A stretch of DNA of 64,000 nucleotides from Trichobilharzia szidati (lineage: Eukaryota; Platyhelminthes; Trematoda; Strigeidida; Schistosomatidae): positions 107,025,256 to 107,089,255 of the forward strand of contig OX235271.1 of NCBI GenBank assembly GCA_944472155.2. The letters are read 5' to 3'. Shown piece after piece: positions 44,776 through 59,700 of the stretch (its first letter is position 1; each line of letters begins with the position of its first letter). Both the position numbers and the translations under genes were made by a program. The notes beneath the pieces are model-generated. The model saw nothing but the letters and a program-made list of their open reading frames with translations, did no database searches and was not told the origin of the DNA.

Positions 44776-47700
44776 CTGTAATATTATAAGAAATAAAGAG
44801 AAAATGAATTACAGTGGTTATAGTTGGTTACCTAAGTAATTCTTTACTCCTATTAGATCAACTGCACTCAGAGTAAATCTGAAAGGAAGTGATAGCAATA
44901 AGCTCTACAAAAATATATAACTGAGATCTCAGTGTCGTCATTTCCACCTAAGATTCCCATTTATCTGAATCCTGATTGTGCTGGGCACCACTTGGTATTC
45001 GGTAGATAATTTAATGCATCACAAGCTGTTCTTTTACCTTATGACAGTTACTTTAAGTCATTTACTTTCTATTCATTCTTGTACTTTCGAAATTTCACTA
45101 TATGTGATGTATTAAGATTAGGTGACACTTGATTGATAGACGTTTATCACGTAAGTCGAAACAATCTCCCATATCAAGTTATTACTTTACATGCACAAAG
45201 TAATTCACATTCAATCTGTAACAGTTAATAATGTTGTGGTTGAAGCATATTAAAAATTACTCCATAGCAATACTAACCTTGTTTGAATTAGTTTGTTGGC
45301 GATTATTAAGAATATAGCTATCAGGTAATTCAAAGCTATTCATACGTTGTAGTAATGGTTGTTGTGCAAAAGCATTGTATGAATTTCTTCCCATTTGTTG
45401 TCCTGATAAAGCAGATGGGCCGTAATCTTCTGAAATTGATAATAGTTATAGTAAAAATAAATAAATGTAGATAATTGAGATAAGTTGAGGACTTTAATTT
45501 TTATGAATGCTTAATTTGTCAGTATCCTAATAACAGTAACTCCATTTAAGATTGGTTTCTTAGTTAGGTAATTTTACGAGTTGATCTACTGTATGCGTTT
45601 TCCATTGTTTATCAACACTTTGCAAACTTTCATTGTATCACTCTCTTTGGGTTGGCATTTTCATTACTTTTGCTTTATGTACAAATGTGAAACATGTCAA
45701 CTTGAACTACTGCTCAATAATAGTAGGCACTTAAATGAATATGCCTATTTGTTGTCTCAATTAGTTTTGCCTAATCAAAATATCTCATTCTTCAAGTCAT
45801 GCATAGTACTAACCGATTTGTTTGTAATTCTTTTCTACAAACAAATCTTAATGTATTGTCAGTGAAAATGTTATGACGTACTAGTCTTTTAAATCATCTC
45901 ATCAGAATAATAATAATGGGTGAGGAAAATATTATATTGAAAATGTGTTTTGCTATGTAGATCAAATAAATAAGTGACACTTTTATTATTTTTGAACTGA
46001 TAACTGGTTAGTAAATCTTTTCCACACTTAACTAGTTAGATACTCGAAGAACTAGGGCTAGAACAAGACCTGGGTCAAAGTAGAATTCAAACGATTGATT
46101 TTTTGACGTGATATTACTACCAACTGAGGGATTAGAAGAAAGTTTTGGCAGCTATTGAAATTCACTGGCATGAGAGAGTCGACTAGGTTACGGTGTTTTT
46201 GATTTTGTTTTTGCATAAAATTAATTATACACGCCTTCTATGTTTAATCGTCCCACTGAATACTGATGGATAACCAGAATTCAATGAAATACCATGATTT
46301 CAAAGTTTGTTGTAAAAGTGAATGACTTCTCTACCATTTATACAGCAGTGATTTCTTAATACATAAACTGACTCTTGAAATATAACGTTGTAGTACAACT
46401 TTTCATTTAACTTCTCATCTTGTTTCACTAAACTCACTACTTTTCTGCTTCTTTAATCTTTTAAGTTTTTATTGGCTTTAGCTTTGAAGTTGAAGTAGAA
46501 GCGATGTTTATTTTTTATAGGGTGGAGTTGCTAGCCTCCTTCCCAACCTTAACAGGCTTATTACCGGCTAAGCGATGTCAAGGAGTGTGTTAACCAGGAA
46601 TCGAACCTTGGACCAAGAGCTGTTTTGGAAAGTATTCTAATACTGAAGCGCAGACGTAAAAACTCAATGATATGATCTTATATTGACTCTTGTAGGATTA
46701 GTGAGGTATTTTTCCGAAGGGGTATTATCAAGTGGTTTATATTATTTCAGTGCCACGTTTGACTCTTAATGTTTATCATATTTATAGCCAAAAATTTTGA
46801 TCTACAATAACTTCTTTGATGATTAGACTTAAAACGTATACAGACATGTTAAACAGGAAATCAAATTTACCATTTCCAAGAGAGTTTGGGTAATGTCTCC
46901 ACGATGGTGTTCGAGCTCCATGAAAGCTAGTAGTCATCCCATTTTGTTGTATCCAACTACTTGGTGAACTCTGAAAAGTCCTTGAATTCGATGTTAGTAT
47001 ATTTGCATTCTGGTGGGGACTTGGGCTCAAAATATTCGGACCTAAGCCACCATTTGGTAATGTCAAACCACCGCCAAGTTGTCTATAATCACCAAGCAAA
47101 TTTGTATGATGCGATCTTTGAAAAGTTGAGATATTTCTTTCTAAACTGTTAGTATTACCGTGTCCATTTGACCTAACAGTTGAAACACTAGAAGCAGCTC
47201 CAGAATGTGGAGAACGATTTCTGTTACTTCTGTCTGTTAAGGTTCTCCCAACACTTACAACTCTAGGATGGGTAGGAGTTGGACGCTCAGTATTTCTAGG
47301 AATATGATCCACATCATAGTTAAAAGGTGAGGTATTGTTTGAAAAATTGGTTTGCATAAATTCTGGACAATCATGATAATCCTGCATATTCTGGATAGCT
47401 TCCACTGCTGAAGCATCTGGGTTTAAATAAGCTAGTGTGTTAGGGTCTGGATTATTCATGAAGACTGATGAATGTTGGATCGATATATCACTAGGAGGTC
47501 GATTGTTAAATTCAATATGATTTGGAGAATTAAAGTTCTGCATGTTCATAGCTTTCATGCTAGAGTGAGGAGAGTTTGTAAACATTTGATTTCCTCGCAT
47601 TATGGATGACGTTTGATCTGCACATATGTTCAAAGGGATTTGCTCCCATCCATTTTGAAAAGGTGAAAACTAAAATGAATGAAAGGTATAACAGTTATTC

Positions 47701-50700
47701 GAGGCAATCAATATATTTACACAAAATAAGTGATTATATACAGAATTTATCATTTTTACTGATCACTCTGGCAAGGTGATACTCACCATGATGTAAATCA
47801 TTAGGTTTCAACTGTTTTAAAAGTTGAACTAGTTTTGTTGTAATGCATTTAACGCTATTTCTCTTCATATTTGACCCCAGGTAAGAAATTGTGCAGCTTA
47901 TCTCTTCTATTTAATAACTATTAGAAAATGTAAGATTGTGAATTTAGGGTAAAATCCCTTGAATCACATTCACTTAGAGCCTTAAAATTCAGCTGACTGC
48001 TGTCTCCAACATCAGCTTGAAGTCTATATTTTAGAATTTACACAGTTAACTAGTCGATTTGAAGAACTTAAAAGTAATCCCATCAGACTGTTACCATAGA
48101 AACGGAAAACTAATCAATCTGAAATCTTATGGGTCACACATAACTGATTTAACTGCTTTTTGTACAAAAGTATACTTGAATATCAAACATATGTAGTTGT
48201 ATTCACGTGTTGGACGAAAGTGCCTATTTTTCATCTATCGATAAAATTTCATGTAATGATAATTACGCGCATATTAGAAATATGATGAATTTGTACACGG
48301 GATTGTAAGGTTCAGACGTGTACAGTTAATGAGAATCAAGTTTTACTTAATTCTTTTGAATAAGTTGAACGGAAATATTTTATTACATTGCGTTTAATTA
48401 CGTCTAGTTTGTACTCCGGAAAAGCTTGTCTCAGATAACTAGGATATTAGAGTAACAACTCATAATAATTATGCTACTTAGACAGGCGATCAAGCAAATA
48501 AACTCATATATAATGATGACATGCGCAATGAATCTCAAGATAAATTACAATGAAGGACAATAAAATAATCAATCTTGTATTTGTTCCACTATCTGAAGTA
48601 GTATCATTCATCCAATTTGCACTAGTATTATTTGCTTACTTTTTTTCAGAATGTCACTGCTGTGCCACGTGCTTATTTAACAACACGTTCTCTAGGTATA
48701 CATAAATTATCACTGCCTCTGAGAAACACCTCACACTATATTCAACTTATAACTGTCATTACAAGGATGTACATCTCAATTGCAGCATATACACTGGCAC
48801 AATCACAAAGAAGACTAAAAAGAGTAAGACTTTTGAATAACAATGGAGAGAATGATGTTGATTAGTTAACTTTCTGTCTCTAACAACCAACTGACTGTTG
48901 TTCAAGTTAGTGGATAATTTTTTTTCCATTAGGAGAGGTTAGGCGCATGTGTCTGAATCGTACTCAAACTTTCAGCTGTCGAATTTATGCAGCAGCGGAC
49001 ACTGATCCAGTCTTTTACTTTTAATTTTTAGAGTTACACAGTTGTTACATATGATAAGTTGAAAAAATCTTTATAGGAATCATTTGCTGTTATAAAAATA
49101 GGAAATCAAGTAATGATATTTACTTTAACGGGTTACAGCACTATGGTAAATAAAACTCCTAACCAGAATAATATTCTTTTCATTCCCGAATTGAATCACT
49201 ACATTTTTGAATGTATTTAGTCTCGAATTACCGACATGAAACTTCAACGAGATGGTGGTGATGTATGTCACGAATTGGCTGAAGTTAGAATTCATGGGTT
49301 ATTGGGTTCTTTCTCAGTACTTCGATGGTAAATGAGTCCACTTCGTAGCCTGAGGGTGCAGAATTCGATCCCAGTGGAGTCATAAGTGCGAACCACTGAA
49401 GAGTACCAAAAATAGTACGAAGTCGTTATCCAGTACTCCCTGGTTTTCAATTACTCTCTAAATGGTGTTAGTTTCTGAACTAACTGGAAATTAGTGAAAC
49501 GCCTGACAACTATCATTTGCAAATTAATTTAACTGTTTTTATCTTTGTGAGATAGTACACTTACCTGATCTTGTGGATTTGCTTGCAGCATGTAACTGCC
49601 ATTTAGACGCATTTCATCTGGATACATTGAAAAGTTAGTTTGTGGATTAGTGTGTATCTCTGGAAATCCATTTTCCATTGGGTATATTTGCATAAGCTCT
49701 CCGGCAGCTACGGAAAAAATGTGAAGAAGGTAGACTTGTTAAATACCACTTTAGATCAAGTGGTTAGTCATCTTTAAGTGTCATTTTCAAATGATTTTCC
49801 TTATTATCAGCTTGTTTCTTACTAGGCCGTTGCACATGAAACTGGTTTCACTTTGAAAGTGAATGTTATTTATCGTTTTCTAGAAGACTTCATCAGTTTC
49901 GTATTAGAAAAGTGCTAGTATACATATATATATAAACACAAAGGTAAGGGTTTTACTTTTTTGTATCATATTCTGTTATCAATTTTGTCTTGAGATTCTC
50001 TGATCAAGTACCAGAGAAGAAACAACAATGAACACTGAATTCTTTTTGAATTACCATGCTTAGTTTTCATTCTAATACACTCCTTTTTTCAATACTTTCA
50101 GTTATAGTCTACAATTCTACAATTTTACATAGATTATTGATTGCTCGTCTGTTTTCACTGAAAATTATAAAGATGTTCACTCTTACGAAACTAACAGAAA
50201 TAACTACAACTCAGCATTTCTTGTGTTCCACCTTATTCACTCCAATGGTTTTAATTGATTGCTGGTATAGGAGGATACTCAATCCTTCCGCGTAGGACTT
50301 GTTGACGTTAGTCAGGGAAAAATTAATGTGATTTTATTATTTTGCAGATTCAAAACTGTTCTAAGTAGTTCATGTGTAGCTGAAGAATAATTTAGATACA
50401 GTTGTCAACCGTTAAGACACTTATTGAACTTATGCGAAGATTTACTGGTGGGACTGTTGGGTTTTCTGAAGTGTCACATAGTGTCAGGCTTCAACATAAT
50501 AAAACACAATAAATAGTAAACCAACTGAAGTATCGCTACGACATTAATTACTACTTACCAGAAGCCTTTCGCTCTTGTCGTTTTAATTTTTGGCGCTTAT
50601 TTCTTGTAAATATAAGTATAATCAATAGATTTGCAATTAAGATAAATGAGCCGAACACAGATACTGCTGTAATTATCACAAATGCATTGTCCTCTGAAGA

Positions 50701-53700
50701 ATTTAATTCATGACCAGATCTGACTGATCGTCTTTGTGAGTCTGGATTCGCAGAATTTCCAGAGTCTTTAGAATTCATCAGCCATTTAGTATCCCAATGT
50801 CCTTTTTGTACATCTTTCTGTGATTTGGCTTTAGCTTCATCTCTCATTGCCTCTTCATCTGATACTGAATCAAATGCTATTTAAGATAATGTTATAATGA
50901 AATGCATAAATAAATAATCACGCTGAAATTATTTGAATGAAAAAGCTGTTGTTATTACATATAAATAGGCTGTTCTTAGTAAAGTCTTACTCTTAATAGT
51001 ACTTACAATATTTTCATGACAACCACCTGAACCAATGTAAAAAAATATTTAATAAAGCCATGAGATTATTTTCTGGTAGACATAAGCGTGAATTCCAAGT
51101 CTTATTAAACAGTTGGACTTGGAATTACAAGACAGCTTTGATTGATGCATACAGATAAAATAAGAGGTATGGATTAATAAAAAAGAAACAACTGAGCGTT
51201 AATAACACTTAAGCTTTTTGTTTTTCTAAGAGAAAAACTTTTAGGCCACTGTCTTCTTCTTTAGTTTTTTCTTCTTTCAAGTGCATCTAGATGAATTGTG
51301 TTATTCAATGCTCACGTATTGCCTGCTGTTTATTCACTTTGCATTCTGTATTGACTTTTCAACTAAAAATTCATCCTCAGTTTTGATCTTTTTAGTTTTA
51401 AATATAACTAAGAGGATACGTCTATGGAAATGAGTTTGCCCAAAGGGGATTTCCATTTCTGCAGTCATCTTGTTCTAATTTTTCCATTATGGGATCTTTT
51501 GAAAAAAGAGCGATATGTAATTTTGGGTTTTCAATACTTGTTCCACTTTAACTGATGCTTTATCAGTGTACAAACTTCAAATATATTAGCTTTACATAGC
51601 TGGCTTAGTCATTACAAAGTTGATGACTTCGAAAACATTAGGAAATAAATTACAAAACTTAGTATGTGTAGCATGAAACCCCGTGAATGTCTTTTAGGAA
51701 ACAGCAACCTGGAGGACGTCAGTGACGCCACAGATTATGTTTATAAAAAGTAGATATCCCCACGAACTCGAATCAGTATTGAGAGCCATTGAAAACGAAG
51801 TAGCATAAGACAGCCGTTTCCTTGGAGGAACCAGTCCATGAACACTCTGGAGATCGAAAGTGGGACCTTCGGGTTATGAGGCCAGCACGCTGTCATCTAA
51901 CCATTGAGTGAAAATCCAATAATCACTGAATTCTAATTTTTGCCAGTTAGCAAAATAGTCCCATTCCCATCTAGTGTCATTATTAAGCGCATATTGTGAC
52001 ATCCAACTTGATGGACTATATTTGTCTCCTCACTAGAATTCTAGGAGGTTCGTCCTAGAGTCAGTCATTAGTAGGCGATGAATTAATTTTCAACTGTTGG
52101 ATTCATTTAAGTGTTTATTAGCTTTGATTAGAAATGTACGAGTATTATTTTCAACTACTGCTAGGTACCGGTGGCTACGAAAATGAGTTTATAGGGAGGT
52201 TGAATTTACAGTCTCATAGTACAGTTAGTTATGTTTATATAAGTAGGTGCAATAAACTTTTATGCCATTTAACTGTCGGAATACTCATCAGGTGTGTGGG
52301 AAAGACAATTCCAGTGGAAGCATAAACTAAATGAATAAATATTCTAATCACTAATACCTATTTCTGAAAGTATCCGCTTTTAGGTCTAAATTTCATAGTG
52401 TTTAGTAATGAAAGAGGGAGAATCGTTTTATGGATAATTAGCCTAGCCTAATTAGCTTATTATATATAACTTTGTGGAAAAGTTTTCCAAAAACTTGTTT
52501 TTCATACAAATCGAACTCCAATAAAGTTTACTGCGTTTCATTCTTCTAGTCTTCTGAGTTTATTTAAGACCAGCAAAACAATATGTCAATAGTCATTAGA
52601 CTTGAAGTTATCTGTTTTCATTAAACTGATTATTACCAGAACCATATAGAAATGGTACTGCTAGGGAATTCATAACAAACGACTTCATTTTATTTCCTAT
52701 CAGCCTTCTCATTGGTGATATGATTAAGTAACGATAAATGATTACAAAATGGTAAACGTTTTACACAGATACTATATGTAAGTATATCTAATTCGTCAAA
52801 ATATTCAGTGAAACAAAGTGTCGTTACATCCGGATACATATGGACACTCAGTGATGCAATTTGCATCAATGTGGCTGATAGAGTCACTTACATATTTTGA
52901 TGAGCTCAGACCGGATCAAATTATTTGCATTTGAATAATAATATTTTTAATATTCGGTCTTCAGTGCACTATGATTTAGGCACAGTTCTCACTATTTTCA
53001 CCAGTTAGCTAGGTTTGTACATTTACGCTTAGAGTTAAATGACAGTTTTGCAATGATATTTAAGTATACTACGAGAAATTTAGGAAGATATTCATGAGCG
53101 GTTGATGAGTTTTTTCGGAATTTCATGCAGAATATGTGGTATTTTATTACAAATAAAGTGTTGTAGAATATTTCACTTAAAATCGACTGAAATTTAAACT
53201 TGTTGGAATTAACTGCATTTTCAGCTGACCTAATATTTTCCTTCAAAATAACAGCGATTAAGGGTACATTCTTTGCAAAACTATATGTGGTTACAGAAGT
53301 CAAAAGAATCCACAAACCAGATTCAGTTATTGGTCAGTCGTTTTGAACTTTTATAGAATGTATGGATTTATTCCCCAACAGTTGGCAAGACAATTATATT
53401 CAAGTGTTGGTTTGTGGGGTTTTGATTGGTTACAGGATCTTATCATGAGCTGATATAGCTTAGATAACCACTGGAAACCAGCAAAGAGTAATGGATAGCC
53501 GCTTCGTCAGCCCACTTTCAGACTCTTTATCAGTACGCACCTACCCCAGTGGGGTTCGAACCGAGGACCTTCAGGTTATAAGGTAAGTTTGTTGACCATT
53601 AAACCATAGGGGCCGGATCCAGTGGCCCAGTAATTCCAACTTCTGCCAATTCACGATATGCCGCTACCACTAGCGAATGTCGTCTGCGAGTATTTTTCGT

Positions 53701-56700
53701 CACACCTGACCTGCTGTGCCTCACTGGTCTCTACTTGTCATTGGAACCCAGAAGGTGCAGAAGGTCGGATGTAAGAACAAACGCTTGCCGATGACATTGG
53801 TTAGTGCCAATGAATTGGAAAAAGTTGAAATTCATGGGCTATTGGATCGGGCCCCAGTGGTTTAATGGTCAACCAACTTACCTTATAATCGGAAAGTCCT
53901 GGGTTCGAACCTCACTGGGGTGGGTGCATAGTGATGAAGAGTCTGAAAGTGGGCTGACGAAACTACTATACAGTATTCTGTGCTGGTTTTCAATGGTTCT
54001 CTAACCAATGTCAGCTGATGATGAGATCCTGTAAAGATTATTATAGTCAATGAGTATGCATATCATCCATTTTATACTCTCAGGTCTGAAGTAATAAAAT
54101 AAGTTCCAGATGCATTTATAAAAGTCATCGTGTTCTCTGACCTGGGAAGTCTAGTTGCGAGGCTTTCATTTTCCCTCTAGACAATATCTTCAGAACAGAT
54201 TCACATTTGAGCACTCGCAGTAATAGGTTTGTTAGGTGTTTACAAAGTCGACATCCATAAATTCATTCAGGAAGTGTCAATATCTCTGAATTCGACTATT
54301 TTATGAATAGTAAGAAAATATTATTGAAATTTATTTTGTGTAAACTTTCGTCAAATTCTGGGTCAACTTATTCGTTAATTTTATAGCTGAACAGTTCAAA
54401 TAAACAATAACATGTGTTACATAAATTGGTTCCATATTTTTAACCGTATATCTAGAATTTGATTGTTAATGGAAGTGTGTACATCCTAATAAAGAGGTGT
54501 TTAGCATTGCATTTCGCGATTCAAATGACAAGTTCATAATAAGAATAGACTCATTTGATTTAACTTACCAGTTGTAGACGCCAAGAGATAAGGTGTAAAA
54601 GATGTTGCAGTAGATAATGTATTATAAGCACCAACTGATACACGATATGTTGTTGCTTTTTGAAGACCTATACAATGTAAAAGTGTAAAATACTATAAGT
54701 GTAATTTAACAATTATTATTCAAACATTAAAACAAAATTTATTTGCTAGAAGGTTACTGTCTGCAAACGTGGTTTTATGTGATTATTTTGTAATTCTCAC
54801 TATATTTCTAAGTGATGCGTTTTTTATTTAGCAAAATCAAACATAATGTAACAGCAGAAGGCAAGACACGGGAGCCAAGGTATATTTTCAAGTGATCAAA
54901 CCGCTGTTTATATATCTACAGTTTATATTCTCTAACCAGTCACTGAGCGTGTGATTTTGGCTCACCTTAAACGACATGAAATAGAATGTTCAAATAGATA
55001 CATCGTATTCTGTTGCTAATGCCGTACTGAACTGTGGGAATATGTGAGAATAATATTCCGTTGGAATACATTGTCCGTATCACACCACCACAATAAGACA
55101 TAAAGGTTAACTTTATAGTCAGCGTAAATGCATCACAGTTTTGTTCTTGTATTCTTCAAGAAAGACTGTGAAATTCACTTGTAGCCCAAGTTACCAATGT
55201 TTTGATGCACACTCTCATGTACTTTCTTTTATTTTTCTATATACAGTAAAAAACTAAATGTTTATGCGAAATAGGAAATAAATTCACCGCATTATGTTAC
55301 ATCACGAAAAGAAATATGCATTTGATTCAAACAAAACGCCATCAGGCTTACCCATTATATTGTAGGTTAATACTTCATTATCTAGATCTTCTTTAATATT
55401 CACTTTATTATAGTAATCTGGTTCTTCATTTGCATGCCATTGTAACTAATACAATAGGAGAAAAAAACATGAAAGAAAAATAAAATTTACCGCCTGATTC
55501 ATTCTTATTGTTCTTTATTTTCCCAAAAATATAAAGTCAACAATCATCATTTACAAAGTAGTTTAGTAGTTAAACTTAGAGAAATCACAGTTTTAGAGGT
55601 TATATAATAGGTCTTATTCAGTATGTGATAACATCTTTAAAAGAAATGTATAACTCAGTGGTTCGTAGGACAATAATAAGCCTTTCAAAACCTTTTTATA
55701 ACAAATGGTTCCCATAATGCCATTAAATTTTAAAATTTGCCACTTATTTTGGTGCGAGTTTGGACATATATATGTATGCATCATCTAATTATCATTATTT
55801 ATTATTTTATTTAATTCCTTTACATTCCCAGTGGAACATAAGGCTTCAAGCTAGAGCTTGAAGTTTCGGTAGCAGTGGTACTTATTTTACGGGATAGGGA
55901 TGCTAACCTCATGCCCAACCTTCCCTCTTTACCAGTCTTATTACTGGCTTATCGAAGTAAAGGAGTGCGTTGGCCGGGTATCGAACTCTGAACCACATGC
56001 GTGGTTGGCGAGCATTCTACCGCTGTGCCACTGACGCACATATCATCTAATAAATGGGTCTTTTAGGCTCCAATATGGAAATGTCTTTCAAAAATGTCCT
56101 CAGATATGACACTTTCGAATAGTAATCAAGTTTGTTTTATGAGTAATTTATTCGATGGAATTCATAGATTTTACAGGGTTGATGACTAGTGTTAAAGAGG
56201 TATTAACGTGAAACCATCAGTTAGTCGGAGATTGGTTGAGAAGTATTTCAGAATATTCAAATTTTATTTCTCTTAGGCTTTTGAAAATCTGAATTGATGT
56301 GAACCAGATTTTTATGGCTCAGCGGAATATAGCATGTAATAATAATAGATGTTTATGACTCTTGAATATTCAACAGTCCTCTGAAAGTTTTCTGATAGAT
56401 GAAAATATATAGCAGGAATAATTGTGGTTCAGAGAATTTACGCTTCATGTAGTATTTTTATTTTATACTCAAAATACAAAAATCACGTAATAAACTTTAT
56501 GAGTGACGAGACTATTGCACCAAACATTCATACTTCGTGAACTAATTAGGGCTCTGTAATTACTTCAAAAGTTTTTGTACTTCGAAATGAAGACATTCGA
56601 AAAGTGATAACATTTTCATAAATTCGCTGTTGAAGGTTTTTTTTAGATTCAGCTGTGAAACGTTCATAAAGTTATATCAAATGTTGCGGAATAGGCAACT

Positions 56701-59700
56701 ACAACATGACAGAATGACCGACAATAAAGGAGCGCATTGTAGCAGTGAATGATAACACTTCAGTGAACGAAATGTCCCCATACTGAGTCATAAGAGAAAG
56801 ACGTAAACAGCGGAGAAAGTTTTCTTTTCAACAATTCATTTTGATAAGCTGTACAATCGTCATTATATTTAATAAAGAATTCATAAGACCAACCAGATAC
56901 TAGCAAAATTTGTAAAAAATAAATTCGTATAAAATAACATTGAGATTTCATACAGATTTTATAAAAACACTTTATCGTCTTTCCACGCAATAATATTGGT
57001 TAGTCATTTTCTCACACTTATTACGTCATGCCAACTTCTACCCCTTTTCTGATTTCCAATTAGTCACCCCTTCTAGACTACACCTTACATTAAGTAATAA
57101 GTTCTCGAGGTCAAATTTTACTAGTATCTGATTGGCCTTATGAATTCTTTATTAAATATAATGAATCGTCGAAAAGATTTTCTTCGCTGTTTACGTCTTT
57201 TTCTTATGATCACATTTCAGTTCAGTTATTCAATCCTGTATAAAATGATGCAGTTTTATATGCGAGATAGAAATTTATTGTTTTATTCAGTGTTTTGGCA
57301 GTTCATTGGTAGAATGCTCCTCAGCTACTCGTGAAGTCTTGGTTCGATCCTCCACCAGTGCGCTCCTAAACTTTGTTTAATCCATAGAAGTCTCAGGAGA
57401 AGGGGAGAAGTTAGGCATGAGTCTAGCAGCCTATGAGGAGCACAACACTGTTACTGAAATTTGGAAGTTTGAAGCCATGTGTTCCGATCACAACGCACAG
57501 TAATTAAGAAAGTTATTTATCTCATGCCTAATGACTTCACAAAACCTACTGCTGGTCATCGGAAAACATGTTTTTGTGACGGTAAGGGATTTTTAGAACA
57601 TTCAGATAATTCTAAGCGAGCCTAAGTATCTAAGATAATTTATTAAAAAGGGTTGAACTTTAAAACGAAATCTGATATTAGTAGAATTATAATGGCTTAT
57701 AGAACTCTGTGTAAACTACTTTGTCTTTCGTTAAGAATGTCTTCGCTCTTGTACATTTCCTGTTAAACCTCAGGCTTAAGCAATCATCATTTCTGAGCGA
57801 CCCGGTTAAAACAAACAGTTATTTGGAATCACTACGTTTGAAAGATTCACGTCCAGATCAAAGGATACGAGCTTAATGCGCACTGGTTTTATTTTAGTAA
57901 GCAACAATGAAATCTGACTCTTCAAACAATTTTAAATAAAAGTATCGTCCATATATCTACAGTAGAAGGAGGGTTCGTTGATTATGTTCTTGAGTGGACG
58001 ATTCTCTAATTTTATCATTAACATATCGGCTAAAAGGCGACCTAGAGGGGAGCCCACTGCTACGCCCTCCATTTGACGGTAAAATTCGTTGTTCAACTGA
58101 AACCGCTTCATAGTACAACTGATTAGCAGTTGCAGTAGTGTTTGAGGTGGTATGCCTACGTCCATATCGTTTTCTATAAGACATTCCCAGATTAAATTGA
58201 TGGTCTTTAATAAAGGGACATTAGTGAATGGGGAGGTGACATCCTCAGAGTTATTGTTTTATCATTGGTCTTCTTATCTCTTACTTTGCCTACAAATTCA
58301 GACGTGTTCTTCAAACTATACTTAGCCACTTTAGCTGCAGTGGTTTATGTATTTCTGCTAGCCATCTTGCTATTTCATGAACTTATACTCTGTTGTACAA
58401 TGAATGTGCGCTTTCAGTTTAACAACGAATTTTACCGTCAAATGGAAGGCATAGAAATGGGCTCCCATCTAGTTCGTCTCTTAGCCAATATGTTTGTGGC
58501 AAAATTTTAAATAAACATAGAAAAAGATAATTTCAGTTTATCTTTAGCCGAAAAGTTTGATTTCCCTTATTGACCAACTAAAAAGCGAAATAACATATAT
58601 TATATTAAAACTTTTCAAGGTGGAATTAATCAGATATTTAATAAAGAGCTGAACATTGCTTGAAGCAAAGACATTCATCTAATCGATATCACTGATTGGG
58701 CGTTACTCACCCTTATCTTTTTTCTTTAGTGCATCTTGATATCTTCTTCATTCCGGTTGTCTCTTTACAAATGGTATGAACTCTTGTACTACTTTGTGAA
58801 ATGCTTTTTCAATTAGTCAGAATTCCTCTCATTGGATGTTGCTTATTTTTACCAAAAAAATACTGGCCTAGAAGCGAAACAACTTATCTATCTTATCTCA
58901 ACCGAAACCTTAACCAAATATCTTTACAATAGTCTTTTTTCTACATCCACAGACATATTTGCTAAATAGAACTTGATTAAACTAACAAATGTAAAATTTT
59001 TATGGACTAAACAAGCTGTGGACTATCCCATGGGATTCCTAGACATTAAAGTGAAGTATCCGGTCGAAATAAAATGGTAATCATATTTAACAGAAGAATC
59101 TATCTAATTTTTCTAAGCAGAGCATCAGCTGACTGGTATTTCGATGATAACATACACACTGTTGTATCCAATCTTTGATATTGCGTCATAAATCTGACAG
59201 AGGGAAAAGTAAATCAGTGTTGTGAGTGTTGTTCACTTATTTCATGGAGGCATAATTTATCCTTTCTGTTTATAACATCGGCTAATTCTGTTTTTACACT
59301 GCTCTAATGTTTACCAAAGTCTAGTAGCGACTGATTAGTAGGCTTACAGGCTTATGTAGCTTTATTCTATGATTGTTGATTTTAAACAGACTATTCAAGC
59401 AGTTACATAACAGAATAGAATTTGAGTCTATCTTTTGTTGTATCAGGTGCAGATATAATTGATTTATGGCAGTCTTAGCCTACGTACTGCAGGATTTAGC
59501 TGTTTTGCCAGTGGGACGCATTCATACCTTATTCAAAAGAATAATCAAAAAAATTTAAAAAGATCAACCAGATAGGAAGAAATGGAGATGGATTGAATAT
59601 ATGCTGGGGAGAATGCTGTATGAAGTCAAATGGAAAGCAGATACTGAATAGAATCGGAATGGGGAACGACGAGTTGCGCGCCCTGAAGTTGATATTGGAA

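Noticed and set aside
52998..53315. 105-codon minus-strand open frame in a receptor intron
   Set aside because: No recognisable domain and no phase-compatible splice sites linking it to neighbouring exons.
58265..58378. Start of the plus-strand open frame at 58265-58510 as part of a PLE protein
   Set aside because: Its hydrophobic N-terminal half is the antisense of the minus-strand RT (IARWLAEIHKPL region); only the part after 58379 is RT.
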